Shown here piece by piece: positions 10,861-22,844 of a DNA stretch of 64,000 nt. Both the position numbers and the translations under genes were made by a program. The notes beneath the pieces were generated by a model. That model ran no database searches and was not told the origin of the DNA. It worked only from the letters and a program-made list of their open reading frames with translations. Each line of letters opens with the position of its first letter. The stretch's first letter is position 1. The DNA is from Heterocephalus glaber (lineage: Eukaryota; Chordata; Mammalia; Rodentia; Bathyergidae), in NCBI RefSeq assembly GCF_000247695.1, contig NW_004624848.1, forward strand, positions 5,289,857-5,353,856, in the 5' to 3' direction.

Positions 10861-13800
10861 ATCAAGTGAGCTATCTGGAGCAAAAATATTAGCTATTTCC
10901 TAATATCTGGGGCTGACTGAGTAATAAACTTGTAATTAAGAATAATCTTTACTTCTATAGAATCAGGAGCTAGGGGTGTATGTTTTACCAGTGCCTCTTA
11001 TAAATGATCAAACAAGGCAGATGTTCTCATCTTTATCTTGATGAATAGTTGACGATCTAAAATAATAAAAGGACTTAGTTGTCATCCTTTTTAAACCTTG
11101 AAGAATATGTCTGAAAATATCTCTTATTCCAATCTCCCATCTTATTGGTAGGTCAGTAGGGGTCTCATATAGGGAGTGCCTGGGTTTCAATAGAAACCTG
11201 TCTTTTGATCTTTTAAAATTAATAGAATATTCATCCCCAAATGTAATGCTTGTAATGCTGCATGTCTCTCATTAGAAGAAAATGTTTGATTTAAGAGTGA
11301 CATTATATCATTTCAGCTGACTTTATAGTTCTAGGTGAGTCCCTTAAAGACCTCAATGTGCTTATTAAGGTTGTCTGAAAATTTTCCTTCATCTTGCTTG
11401 ATCTGTCTTAGGTCACTGAGAGAAAAAGACACATGACTGTGGATAGTCTTGTATTTGTCATTTACTACCCGTGGCTCATATTTACATTTTGAACAGAAAT
11501 AACATTCATCTCTTAACCTAAAAAAAGTCTGAACATAAGTTAATTTTGACCATTTTTCTTTTTGATAGTATAATTTTAGCTGTGAAGTAGTATTATATCA
11601 ATATTTTGGTTCTAAGGGGTAGGCAGTTCATGCATGGGCACAGAAAAATATTAAATAGCTCTTTTTTTAACATGTAAAGGTCAAACTTTTTCCAGTGCTT
11701 AAGAATAAATTTTTAAAAAGTAAGATTTTAACAGAAAATCTTCCATTCTGAAATATAAGAAAAAGAATTGGCATCCCTTTAATTTTTACTTTATTTCTAT
11801 ATCCTCAAGGCATCCCCTAAGGTGACCTGCTCCATAGCAGATGGGAGCTATCTAGAGTGTAGATAATATGTTGGGTCATATTAGCCACCTTTTACCAGTC
11901 TGTGACCCTCTCTTTCCAGGGAACCCTTATTTTTAACTCTGGCATGTATTTCCAAAGCATTAGCTATAATTGATTCCAGCTGTAACAATCATCTTTAAAG
12001 AAGGAAGCATTGCTAGCAAAACTAATAATCAAGAGATCTAAACAATTGCTTTCCAATTCTTTGAAAGTTAGTAAGGAGAACAGATGAAAGAGCAAATTGG
12101 AGTGCTTAGCCTGCAAAAGTGATCACATCTAGAGGCAGATACAGTCAAGTAAATGGCTTGGAGAAATCCCACCCTGGGCCCCAGGGTGGAGAGGGCTCTA
12201 CGTCACTTGTGCTATCTACCTAATCACATAGGTAATCTTCCTTAGCAGCAAGACAAGGATAAAATTTATTCAAAATCTACTCTAAAATTTTTGTCTCTAT
12301 ATCTGTAACACAGTTATGCATTTTGCAGGTTAAAACTTATACCCATCACCTAGCAACCACACCTTACATGTTAGTGAAGGCACATTTATTAGTTTTCTAT
12401 ATGCACATGAAAGAGGAAAAAGGCTGACTAAACCTCTTTTCCTACTTTTAGTTAGCATATGTATAGCACAAGTGTAAATTTCTAGTTAATAATTGTTCTG
12501 TTCCATGAAAGGCAAATAGTTGCTGCAAAGTGTCTTAGCCTGAGACCTTCTGTGGCAAAGAACAGTTTAGTGATAAGGTGTTCTAGTTAATCCCCAGTGA
12601 GTTGAAATGAAAAATAATTAGGGGGTTTCTTAACTTAGACCTTTGTCCTAGCAAAGATTTGTTAAGGTGCCTACAGAGTTACTGTTTTTTCTGTCTACCT
12701 TACTAGCAGAGAGAGAAAAGTCCAAATCTGTAGCTCAACTCTTAATGGAGGCCTAAGAGAGGGCTATAACAGTGTCACGTCTGGTCACTCTGAGACAGGA
12801 TAGCAGAATATCGCTGAGAGAGTTACCCCTCACCTTACTGAGGAGTGCAGGTAGGGATGATAGATAAGTGGAGATTTTTCTGCTGGTTACCTAGTTTTTC
12901 TATCAGGACCCAACTTCCATTGAGTGATGTTTTAGTATGTGCCAGAGAGTTGCCCTAGCCATCACCCCTCAGTTGTCATCTCAGCTTTTATTGGTTCCAC
13001 ACAACCAGAGATTTGACTTCAGAAAAGAATGCAGCTGCCTGTCTGGTCAACATCCCATTGGCTTCAATGAGGACTGGCCAGAAGGTGCTGGCAAACTTGT
13101 CCTGTGCTTTAAGAGTGACAGCTTCTCTAATAGTGTTTAACTAGCTAGCAGAGTAACCACTCTTTGTTTTAGCATTTTATATGGGACAGATAAAAGTCTG
13201 TGCTGTCTATCTAGGATCATTTCCGTCTTCAGCATTAACAAATGCTCTTTTTCTATGGGATCAAAACTTAAAGGGTCTTAGATGTTGGGTAGGAGGAAAA
13301 GGTTGGGGCACTTTAGGTATCCCCCCTCTCTCATCTTACAAGCCTTACAAAAGGAAAGTACAAAGTGACAGAAAAAGATCAGAAATGAGATCAGAAAAAG
13401 GAAGCATTTTCTTTTCATGCTCACAACTTGCCCATGAGTCATCACTCTTAGCTTAGAAAGGTGAGAATGGAGAATCTCAAGAGCTAAGACAGTTCCCTCA
13501 CCAGTGGAAGATCAGACCAGAAAAGAAACTGAGGTAGACTAGGCTTGATATTCACTCTGGAGTGTAGAGGGTGACTGGGTCCAGTCTGTCTCGGTGAAAT
13601 GTGGCCCCCAACTCTTAAGAATGGCTGCCAACCTATTGTCTTTTAACTGGGATGAATTATTAATAAACATGTATATTTCCTAAATTTAAACTAGATTTCC
13701 AAAAAGATCCATCTTATTAAATTTACATTTTGGTTAGTATCAAAATCTACTAGGTGATGCTCCAACATTACTTTTTCTTAGCACTGTGTAAGATAAGATA

Positions 13801-14087
13801 ATAAGCCACAGCAGTCAAAGCAAGAAACAGATCAAGTCTAAATGCAGAATATAAAAAACAGCAATATAAGACCTTGCCTGGTAAAGTAAAATATCTCATC
13901 CTTTGATTGGACATCATAATCTTCCCATTTTCTCAACTTAAATTTACCAACATTTTACAAAAAACAGTGCATGAAAATATAGAAGACATAAGCAATTAAC
14001 AAACAAGGATGACAATTTTTTTATTATCAAAATAAGTTACAAACCAGAATGTATGAAAAAAAAGCAAACTCTTACTTCTTTCTAATT
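10861..14087 (-). other. ERV-1 leader and N-terminal gag region, decayed
   Basis: Between the PBS and the gag C-terminal relic lie 3.2 kb with no frame long enough to read as matrix or capsid. By position it must hold the 5' leader and most of gag, perhaps with undetected insertions, because it is longer than a typical class I leader plus gag. Plus-strand frames at 12937-13140 and 13181-13456 look like chance antisense frames. Confidence 0.45.
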
Positions 14088-14105
14088 ATCTAGGTAGAAC
14101 CTCCA
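14088..14105 (-). other. primer binding site, tRNA-Gln type
   Basis: On the minus strand, three bases after the LTR CA end, the sequence is TGGAGGTTCTACCTAGAT. This is the complement of the 3' end of mammalian tRNA-Gln including CCA, with two mismatches over 18 bases. Its position directly after the 5' LTR fixes the orientation of the provirus. Confidence 0.8.
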
Positions 14106-14108
14106 AGG

Positions 14109-14738
14109 TGATATAGGAATGATATCTCACCTCCAAAGGATATAGGGAAGATATTATAACTCCCAACCTGTTAGACGTCAGATACGCTGATTTTATGTTT
14201 CTCTGAATCAAAGAATGAAATTTCTAAAGAACAACAGAAGTTATGAGTAGGAAATATTTATTGAGAGGGGAGATTTTAGCTCCTGAGAGGCAAGGAGGGT
14301 CCTGAACAAGTGGCCGAGGACCCCACTTTTCAGGAGACATTTTATAAAGCATAACCACATGAGTATGATGTGAGTTAAAGCTATGATCAACCAATAAGGT
14401 TACAAGTATAGTTGCTTATGTAATAGTGATCCAATGGGGGAGCAAGTCATGTAGCCTGTGTATATGGAAAAAATAAAGAACATTTCAGAAAGGTGGAAGG
14501 TCTGAGGGTCATGGTCCCCTACTGAGGTGACTTCATTAGACCAAGGGTTACTACTCATCTCATCCCCCGAGGAAGTATGTAGCCCTGGTCATTTCATTTT
14601 TATCTTGACTCTGGACTCCAAACATTGCACCTCTTGTCAGAGCTGCAATGTATTTTCATCTTTTGCCCTGACTTCTTCAAGAGCTCAACCCTATCTGACT
14701 GCCTATAACATTTCTACCTGAAGTCACTGTCTATAATA
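14109..14738 (-). repeat. ERV-1 5' LTR
   Basis: It pairs with the copy at 8062-8643. The minus-strand AATAAA lies at 14257-14262, 148 bases from the CA end. That is 34 more than in the 3' LTR, which is explained by a duplicated unit of about 30 bp at 14100-14159 beside the PBS. The minus-strand start TATTATAGACAG matches that of the 3' LTR. Confidence 0.85.
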
Positions 14739-15445
14739 AAAGGTATTGGCCAAGATGTCTAAACATAAGAGGAAAATGAATGGAGAGAAGACTTCCTTTG
14801 TCTTATATGTAGACAACTTTTCAGATAACTCTTACTTTTGTATACATTTTAACATCTGTACTTTACTCCATTCACTTCTCAACATAACTTCTGAGTAGTT
14901 ATGCCTTTTGTTTTATCCTACATCTTCAATCTTTCTCTCTACTTGCACCTTCTTATAATAACATGTGCAAATTTTCCAGATGCAAAATTGCAGTAAAAAC
15001 ACAACAACATTTAATCCATTTTCCTCTACAATAATCCTATAATTTCTAAACTTCTCCATTCAGGTTCTCAAAAGTGGAGACTACAGCATCTATGTTAACT
15101 TCCTCTTCTGTTTACTTTCTGCCCCAACCCACCATATTCTCATGGTGGTGTTTTCATCCTAATATTTAGAAAAATTCTGCTGTCAAAGAAATGGATTTTA
15201 GTCTTTCCCTGCTGAGTGCTCCTGCCCCATTTGAACTGTAAATTTGCTACTCACCTATCTAAAGCCTATTCCTTTGCCTTTCTCTATACCATACTTGCAG
15301 GATTTCCCTCATTTTCCCATCCATTCATTCCTGGTCATGAAAGTGTCCCTTCCTCTTCCTGTATCATCTGAATTTGTGCTTGCTTCAAATTATTTTCATC
15401 CACTTCCCTATCAATTTATTTTAAAAATATTAAGCTATTAAAACA
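14739..15445. other. unassigned, possibly L2-era debris
   Basis: C/T-rich patches resemble very old LINE2 sequence in texture, but I cannot align them with confidence. There is no coding evidence; the frame at 15244-15441 is low-complexity. Confidence 0.3.
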
Positions 15446-15600
15446 TTCTAGTGCTATGCTAGGCACTGAAATTAGAATGATAAATATGATATTAAGTTCT
15501 CTTTTGTCAGAATGCCAAGGATAATATATAAAACAGACACTTAAATAACCTGGAAATGTAAAGCTGTGGTAAGTGCCTTGGAGGAATGAAATAATTTTAC
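15446..15600 (+). repeat. ancient MIR/L2-era interspersed repeat
   Basis: ATGCTAGGCACTGAAATTAG and, further on, AAAACAGACACTTAAATAAC and GTGGTAAGTGCCTTGGAGGA follow the layout of a very old mammalian repeat: a 'gccaggcactg' block, then a 'gtgctatggagaa' block. I recognise the pattern but cannot name the subfamily. Confidence 0.4.
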
Positions 15601-16009
15601 ATCAACATTTGCAGGGGCACCTCCTGCCATCTTCCTCTTTATTTACTCCCATCTACTGTATAATGATGCTAGCTTCCTTCTGCAAATTCCCTGCATCTTT
15701 CTAACTTCTGCTGATTTGTATTGTATTTGTACCAGAATATATATGGGAAACATTTTCCTAGGTTTTTCAGAGGAAATGCAAGCTCAACATATTTGCTATT
15801 TTAATGCCATACTCTGTTAAGCCACTGTCCTGTGTCACCCACCCATGCCAGTGGCTTGGCTTCCATGGGAGTAGACATAGTTTGGCTGCTCCTCTCCCTT
15901 TCCACTCTGACTCAAAACACCTTTTGCTTTCATTGCACCTCCTGCTCTTCTATCTGTTATCTTCCATTACCATGTTTAAAGCCTTTATCACTTCAGTATT
16001 CTCATACTA
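15601..16009. other. unassigned C/T-rich sequence
   Basis: The sequence is pyrimidine-rich, probably a decayed L2 flank, given the L2-like block that follows at 16010. Overlapping short plus-strand frames at 15804-16017 are composition artefacts. Confidence 0.3.
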
Positions 16010-16190
16010 ACTTATAAATTGCTTTCTTTTACTGATTATAGATTTCATCCAGTGAAATCCACTCTGCAATCTTCCCAAGGAAATTTGTTTAAAAGAAGTT
16101 CAGATTGAATCACTCTTCCTTATAAAACCGCAGTGGATTTCCATCTTATGGAGATGAAAGCAAAGGCTCCTTAAGCAGACAACTTATAGA
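16010..16190 (+). mobile_element. L2-like fragment (LINE2 3' region)
   Basis: The order of blocks (CTCTGCAATCTTCCCAAGGA, then GATTGAATCACTCTTCCTTA, AAACCGCAGTGGATTTCCAT and AAAGGCTCCTTA) parallels the LINE2 segment that ends in 'cttaaaaccctccagtggct...aagtccaaactcctta'. Divergence is very high, as expected for L2. Confidence 0.5.
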
Positions 16191-16631
16191 GGAGTTGATG
16201 ATTTCCTATCCATTTATTCTTTATTTCTCTTGCATTCTCTTAAATTCTTTATTCTTCACCTCTCTTTACATTTAAAATCTTTTCATTGAAGCTCTCTTGC
16301 TTGTTTGATCTTTGTTTTGTCTTTGCCATTGACAGTTTTGTTTAAACATCTGGATATTTTCGATCATGCATCCTTATTCTATTAGGCAGTATCCTCTCCC
16401 TTGCCCTACTGGTATTCACTAGATTACCCACACTCTTGTTTTTCGTCTTCAGAGAAACTCTTACCTCATACGGTTTTCTGTGCACACATACATACTTGGT
16501 CTCAATTTTCTCTCTTAGAAAAGCTCCTGATTCTCCTGGCATATTTTTACACAATTTGATTTGATACTCTTCTATTTACCCATTCATATATATTTTGATT
16601 TCTCTCATTGTGTTGAAACTCCAAGAAAATA

Positions 16632-16633
<2 letters not shown>
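16191..16633. other. unassigned, T-rich
   Basis: Possibly the decayed continuation of the L2-like fragment. No other signal is seen. Confidence 0.3.

Positions 16634-16667
<34 letters not shown>
16634..16667. repeat. (GT)n microsatellite
   Basis: There are seventeen uninterrupted GT dinucleotides, likely length-polymorphic. Confidence 0.98.
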
Positions 16668-16668
<1 letters not shown>

Positions 16669-19145
16669 AGATAAGGGTTATATATCTTGAATATATATGT
16701 TGGAGACTGAATATAGGTAGACCACATATGATAATAAACTACAATCCATGCCACCTTCCAGAGACACCCTAAGAAGCAGACCATGTGCTCTGCAGCTCTG
16801 CAGCCATCAGGTCATGGAGCCAGACACAGCAGTGGTAAGCTGCCTAAAACAGACCAGAGTTGGTCAGTATATCAAGCCTCCCTAGATTTATCCTCTATTT
16901 GCAACTCCAGCCCCAACATGGGACATGAGACCATCTATGTGGACTGAGCCAAGTAGGCAGGAAGCAGAATTTCTTGCTCTTTGTAGGCCCACAACCTACA
17001 AGCAACACAAATCTGAGGAAATTTCATTTTTCCACTCCTCTGCCTGCTTTCAAGTCACAGTCAAATACAAGTGAGAGTAGCTGATTCCCTTGCTCTCCCA
17101 AACTCTGAATTAAATAGACTGGATTCCCTTAGTAATCTTTAGCTATTCCTGCAATTTTCCTGAATGGTACACAATGTGCCACCTGTACTTCCTGTAGTGT
17201 GGACCCTGGTCTCTAACCCATGGTGGTACAGCAGAGGCCCCTTTGAAGTCTTCACTTCTGGGACAGAGCTGAGTTTTTGCTCTTGTGAGAATTCAGCTGA
17301 GTCTGAACTCCATTCCACATTTAGGCCTTGGCCATTTACTCTCAGTTCATTAACTGGATTTTGTTATGGACTCCTACACACTTGGCATTCTTGGTGAAAG
17401 CAGAGCATTTCCTCTTACTCGATTTTTCTTTTGTTCTTCCATGTTCTGTTGTGCTGTCTTAAAATAATGTTTGTCATTCAAGGAGACTGCTGAGGTAGAA
17501 TGTGAATATTAGCTTTTAAATCCCTGTTTGAATGAGGCTTGCAGGCCATTGAGTTTTGTGTGCTCAACAGACCGGCATCCACTTGGAGAACTTAGCTGTT
17601 TGCCACCAAGAAAACCAGATGTGGTCCTTCCGCTTTACTTTCAACTTGCAGAATTGGCTTTGACCCAGGAGCATTTTCTCTGGTTTTCTGTCTGCAGAGT
17701 GTACAGATTGATGAGTCTGCCTTCAGATGAGGTGGCCAAGAGGTAGATGGTCAGCTTAAGGTGCAAAGTGCCCAAGCACTACTTTCAATGGACTGCTGCT
17801 AGTTGTCATAGCCTTTTCTACATTTAAAATCTACTCCAGAAAAAGGAACCCTGGTTCCACACGTCCCCATTGCGATCTTAATCTTTGTGACTGTCTCTCT
17901 AGATGACATAATTTCAAATATATGTGATTTAGGTTTTCAGTGGTTCTTCAAGATGAATTGTGTTCCCTGGAAATTCTTATGCTTTGCAAAATATTTTTTG
18001 CTTACATAAGCAAAGGTATTTCTTATGGAAAAGGGTCGTAAAATCACATATTTAAAAGAAGAAATGTCAGGTACTGAACTACATAGAGTGAGTATCCAGC
18101 ACAGTCAAGGGAATCCATGATTCCATTTCCTATCTAAGAAAATATTTCCCCAAACATGGATAAACAAGCTGCACAGTGCACATTGAGCTATCATCTGCCC
18201 TTTCAAGTATCTGGTCTTCATGAAAAGACAGAGAGGAAAGGCCAAAATGAAAGCAAAAGGAAACAAACAAAAACCTGTTCTGACACAAAATCCCCCAAAT
18301 CCTTTTTACTACACAAGGCATGAAGTCAAAAGCTTGGAATGTAGAATGTCTTTTAAACAGGGGAATAAAGCCTTCTACTCAGAACCTTAGTACAAATTTA
18401 CAGCTAGAGTTTTCCTGCCAGGCTGAACTCAGGGCCCTGGGGACACTGCTACCATCTTGGTGGAGCCACCAAATTGGGGTGGAGAAAGAGTGAATGACAG
18501 GTCTTCTGTGCTGTACTCTGAGATCTTCACCCCAAAACTGTGACTGTTTGTAAACTTGGACTTTAAAGAGATAAGTAAGGCCATGGGAGGAGCCTAAGTT
18601 AATATGACTGGTGCCCATATGATCCCATGTGAACTGGTCTTATGGTTCTGCAAATGCCCAGAATGATATTGTGAACCAAAGGAAGAAGTTAGGAGAGCTT
18701 TTATCAGAAATAAGAAGGAGAATAGCTTCTGAATTTCCAAGTGGAGTCCCACATAGGGTAGCTGCATAACCTATCAATTTAGAATTACTTATATGCAAGT
18801 AGGTACAGGAATTGCTTAATCATTTTGTGGACACCTATCTCTGGTGTCTTGATAAGTTAAAAAAAATCCAATAGGAACTCATACTCTCTAGCCAAGTTAT
18901 TTCACATAGTGTTTATAGTAAACTTAGATCTTATAAATAATTATATATTGTATATTATAACAACCACAAAAATTCTAAGGAGGAGGTGGGCTGCATTTCA
19001 TGTAAGAGAAAGTTCATCATATTTTAAATTCCTCAAAATTCAATAGTTCATCTGGTGGTAGCATATCTCTCAGAGAGGAAGAGGCCACATTCTATGTTGC
19101 CTGAGGAATGTTCAATCCTGGTCACAGTCCTAGTTTACTATTGTC
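16668..19145. other. unassigned sequence, no gene seen
   Basis: Composition is moderate. Short frames exist on both strands (17164-17397, 17528-17746, 18379-18618), but none has a recognisable domain, start context or splice framework. The block around 16690-17160 could be an old LTR, but I have no termini to support that. Confidence 0.35.
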
Positions 19146-19149
19146 TATT

Positions 19150-19445
19150 GTTTTTTTTTCCAATTAAGTTTATTGGTACATTTTCAGTATAAAATACTGT
19201 TACATTTATCATTGGGATCTTGTACCATTATATGAGTATCTTGGTTCTTATTTTTTCCCCTTCACTTGCCCTCCCTTCACTCCCTCCACCCTTCCCTATT
19301 TGCAAAGACCTTGTTTCCATTTTTTTCCTTTTCTCATATTTTTTCTTTTCCCTTCTTTCCTTTCCCCTACCCCTCCCAACTCCCCTGCTCCTTTAGACCT
19401 TTTCTTCCTATTACACAATATCAATTATACATTTTTAAAATTACA
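19150..19445 (-). mobile_element. LINE-1 3'UTR end, minus strand
   Basis: A poly(T) run at 19150-19159 is followed by CCAATTAAGTTTATTGGTAC, which on the minus strand reads as an L1 3' end (GTACCAATAAACTTAATTGG plus poly(A)). Further along, CCTCCCTTCACTCCCTCCAC and CTTTCCCCTACCCCTCCCAA are the complement of the purine-rich L1 3'UTR. The same 3'UTR family occurs at 48376-48685 and 61957-62157. It is 5'-truncated, as is usual. Confidence 0.8.
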
Positions 19446-19544
19446 ATATCAAGACCTAGGTGACATTACCACAGATTTTACAGAATTTAAAAACATATAG
19501 AAAGCATATTACAAAAGTCTTTTTTGGAATAAATTTGATAACTT

Positions 19545-21430
19545 CTAAGAAGTAACTTGGAAGACAAATTAATGAAACTAACTCTGGAAGAAATATAAAA
19601 TTTGAATAGTACCTATTAAAGAAAGTATATTGCTAGCTTGAAAACATACCTATATGACAACAACAGGCTCATATACATTTTAAATGATACATTATATCAA
19701 ACATTTAAAGTAGAAAAAAGAAGGAACACTTCTCTCCTCATTTTAGGAAATTAACATTGTGCTAATACTAAAACTGGATGAAGATAATAGAAGAAAAAAT
19801 ATGAACATAGATAGAAATTTGTTTAATAAAACAAACTATTAGAAGTCAGATCTGGCAGTATGTAGAAAGTGGTTTTATTATAGGGATGGCAGTGTTGGTT
19901 CAGCATTGGAAGATCCACCCCCAAAAGTCATCATTAGGAAAATGCCATATGATCCTGTCAGTAGTTGGAGAAAAAATATTGGACTAAATTCTACAGCTGT
20001 TCATGGTAAAAGCTGTCAGGAGACTAGAAGTAGAACAGAACCTTCTCAACAGATCAAAGACGTACTCCATACTTCCAGCAAAAACGCCTTATATGAATGG
20101 AGAAGATACAATGCTTTCTCCCTAAGGTGGGGCACAAGGGCAGATATGCCTACTCTTCATCTGTCCATTAAACTTTGAAACACAGGCCCAAACCAAAATA
20201 GTCTGGCAATAAAAAGAAACAAATAGCATAGGATTGGCAAGGTAGAAGTCTTTATATGTAGATGAAATGCTCATCTACAGAGAAAATACTAAGAAATCTC
20301 TAGGAGCCCCTAAAACTTGTATTTGAATTTAGTAGGATTAGAAAACACAGGCTATACAGAAAAATTCAAGTCTATGTGTACTTGCTATAAATGAAGAATT
20401 GGATATTAAAATGTAAAAGTTGTGCTCGCTTTGGCAGCACATATACTAAAATGTAAAAGTTATGTAGGAGTACAAAGTACCTAGAAAAGTAAAAAGAAAA
20501 GAAAAACAGTGTTGGAAGACATTTAGTACCTAATTTTAAGACTTCCTCTAAAGCTACAGTAATCAAGGCAGTGTTGGTGTAAAGAAAGACATATAGATCA
20601 TTGGAATAAAACAGAGAATCTAGAAATAGAACCACATATATATGGTGCACTGAGTTTTGAAAGATTATTTAACATTAACATTTTATAGAATATAAGCTCA
20701 ATTTAAGAGCAGAGGAAAAGACAGTGTTTTCAGCAAATGGCACTAGAATACCTGGTATCTGTATATAAAAAATTAACCTCGACCCTTTATTTACATACAC
20801 AAAAATAACTTGAAAGGTTCTATGAACCTAAATATGAAAGACTAAAACTATAAAACTTTAAGAAGGAATTATAAGGGAAAATATTTATGAATTTAGTATA
20901 GGCAAGAATTTTCTAGGATATAAAAAGCATGACGCATAAAAGAAAAAAATTGATAAATGAGATTCCATCAAAATTTAGAACTTTAAATGACATCATTAAG
21001 AAAATGAAAAGTAGTCCTTAAACAAACCATATTTATAATCCATATAACCTATGGCCAGAATATATAAAGAATGCTTACAGCTCATTAATAGACAACCCAA
21101 TTGAAAAGTAGACACAAGAAGATGATAAATAGCTAGTACAGCACAAGGAAAGGTGTGGAACACTAGAATCAGAAAAGTACTAATCAGTACAACAACAAGA
21201 TTGAATTATACACTCACTGGGGAGATGAAGTTAAAAGTTTATAAAAAACAAATGTCAGCTTAGGTGGAAACCAGTTAGAACTTTCTAATACTGCTAATGT
21301 GAATGTAAAATGATAAAACCATTTTGGAAAACAATAGAGAAATTTCTTATATTACTATTAAGAACCAACAGTCCTGTTCTTACGTTTTTACTTGAGAGGA
21401 ATGAAAATACATGTTCACAGTAGATTTGTA
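19545..21430 (+). mobile_element. ancient LINE-1 ORF2 fragment, RT domain to C-terminus
   Basis: Sense-strand order follows L1 ORF2. There is an RT-N block (AACATTGTGCTAATACTAAA), then GGGATGGCAGTGTTGGTTCA and a GGCACAAGGGCAGATATGCC block corresponding to the L1 RT region 'gacaaggatgcccactct'. These are followed by CTACAGTAATCAAGGCAGTG (20555), ATAGATCATTGGAATAAAAC (20593), and C-terminal landmarks CAGAATATATAAAGAATGCT (21055) and AAACCATTTTGGAAAACAAT (21316). All frames are broken. A 31-nt U6 fragment interrupts it at 20422. The end at about 21430 abuts other sequence and then an opposite-strand L1. Confidence 0.8.
20422..20452 (+). pseudogene. U6 snRNA 5'-fragment retropseudogene (31 nt)
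   Basis: GTGCTCGCTTTGGCAGCACA at 20422 continues with TATACTAAAAT, matching the first 31 nt of U6 snRNA with one difference, C to T at a CpG. It is flanked by a perfect 15-bp direct repeat, TAAAATGTAAAAGTT, at 20407-20421 and 20447-20461. Removing one repeat plus the U6 segment restores continuous L1 ORF2 sequence. The U6 3' end overlaps the repeat by TAAAAT, suggesting reverse transcription primed inside U6 at its ACUAAAAU run on a nicked TTTTA target. It lacks the rest of U6 and a promoter and cannot be functional. Confidence 0.85.
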
Positions 21431-21478
21431 CATTCAAGTTGAGTATCCCTTATTTGAAATTCTTGGGACCAGAGTGTT

Positions 21479-21739
21479 TCAGATTTTCATTTGAAATCCA
21501 CTTGATCTACAAAGAAGATAGCTATTCCTGCTTTTTTGGGGGGTTCCTGTCACATGGAGTATTGTTTTCCATGCTTTAACTTTCAGACTATGAGTTTCAT
21601 TTTGAATTAAATGTGTTTCTTGTATGCAGCATATTGTTGGATCTTGCTTCTTGACCCCTTCTGCTGGTGTATTTCTTTTGATTGGTGAATTGAGACCATT
21701 AACATTGATGGTTATAACTGATACATATTGACTTATCAT
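21479..21739 (-). pseudogene. LINE-1 ORF2 endonuclease N-terminus
   Basis: The frame of 86 residues starts MISQYVSVITINVNGLNSPI and contains CCIQETH, the N-terminal APE-like endonuclease motifs of L1 ORF2p. The Asn of the NVNGLNSPIKR block and the catalytic Glu of QETH are both present. It ends abruptly after about 85 residues of a protein that is normally over 1,200 residues long. It is a truncated relic. Confidence 0.85.
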
Positions 21740-22565
21740 TGTCCTGATTTTTTCTTTTCGTTGGATTCTCCCCTTTTGTGTTTAATTTTTTGTTGCACCC
21801 ATTGGATTCATTCTCCTGAGCTTCCTGGAGTTGTGATCCTCGTCTTTTCCTAAGACATTGCCTAAAATTTTTTGGACTGCTGGTTTGGTATTCATGAAGT
21901 TCCTAAGGTGCTCTTTGTCATGAAACTATCTTATTTCTCCTTCAATTTTGAAAGATAATTTTCCAGGGTACATCAATCTGGGTTGGAGGCTGTTTTCCAT
22001 TAGGGCTTGCAATACATCACTCCAAACTCTTCTTCCCTTGAGGGTTTGTGTTGAAAAGTCTGCTGTGATTCTGATGGGCTTTCCTTTGTATGTGATTTGT
22101 TTCTTTTCTCTAACTGCTTGTAGAACTTTGTTCTTCTGTTGGGTTTCTGGAATCTTAACAATTATATGCCTATGTGTACTTTTTTTGGATCAAGTCTAGT
22201 TGGAGTCCCATATGCCTCACTTATCTGTATGTCAAGCTCTTTTCCCCTCCTTGGGAAGTTTTCTGCCATCACTTCTGTGAACAGTTTTTTTATGTCATCT
22301 GCACTCTCTCCAGTTTCTTCATTGACCCCAGTCAGTCTTATGTTATTCTTCTTTGCATCATCTAGCAGCTGCTGGACTGATTTCTTGTGGTCCCTTACAA
22401 TTTTAAAGCAGCTTTTCTTTTCCTGGTCACTAATTGCAATCTTATCTTCTATATCTGAAATCTGTCCTCACATGGGCTCATTCTGCTGTGTAGACTTTCA
22501 CTGGAGTTTTTAATCTCCTGGAAATCTGTTTGCATTTGTTTTATGGATTCCATTTGTTTCCTATA

Positions 22566-22844
22566 TTAGGATCCCGCCATGTTCCTGAGCTCCTCTCTAG
22601 ATTTATTAATCATGTCTTGCACTATGACCACAATCTCTGCTGTTATCTGAGAAATTATTTCTGATTTCATTTTTTCCAGATACTCTTTTGTTGCCAGTTC
22701 AGGGAGTCCAGGTGCTTGAGTATCAGATTGTTCCATCTCGTTTCCCTTTGGGGTTGCTGTAGGTGATCTGGAAGTCTGGTTTTGAGGCTTGTTTATGTGT
22801 CTTCTCATTTCAACATGGAGGGGGTGTGCTGTTGGTGCCTGCAT
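22566..22844 (-). pseudogene. LINE-1 ORF1 N-terminal segment
   Basis: A 92-residue minus-strand frame has a basic, proline-rich start and then a Lys/Glu/Ile-rich helix (KEYLEKMKSEIISQI) that fits the N-terminus and coiled-coil entry of L1 ORF1p. Its order relative to the downstream ORF2 start, on the same strand, supports this. Further ORF1 sequence continues toward 21830 in broken frames. Plus-strand frames at 21948-22513 are its antisense shadows. Confidence 0.7.

Larger units (their letters stand above)
8062..14738 (-). mobile_element. ERV-1: class I endogenous provirus, minus strand, pol-deleted
   Basis: Two alignable LTRs in direct orientation (8062-8643 and 14109-14738) enclose about 5.5 kb of internal sequence. 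The order on the minus strand is 5' LTR, tRNA-Gln-type PBS, leader and gag, a nucleocapsid zinc-knuckle relic, env-TM relic, degenerate purine tract, 3' LTR. Only about 1.3 kb separates the gag zinc knuckle from the TM ectodomain, so nearly all of pro, pol and SU is missing or decayed. An ID SINE sits in gag. The LTRs differ from each other by many substitutions and indels, so the insertion is old. No intact retroviral frame remains. Confidence 0.85.

Noticed and set aside
9976..13456. Several plus-strand frames of 60-95 codons
   Set aside because: They lie antisense to the ERV-1 internal region and share no domain with any protein family I know.
20422..20452. Functional U6 snRNA gene
   Set aside because: Only the first 31 nt are present, with no terminator, no upstream TATA/PSE and TSDs on both sides.
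21948..22513. Three plus-strand frames (83, 124 and 63 codons)
   Set aside because: They are the antisense of L1 ORF1, which is read on the minus strand.
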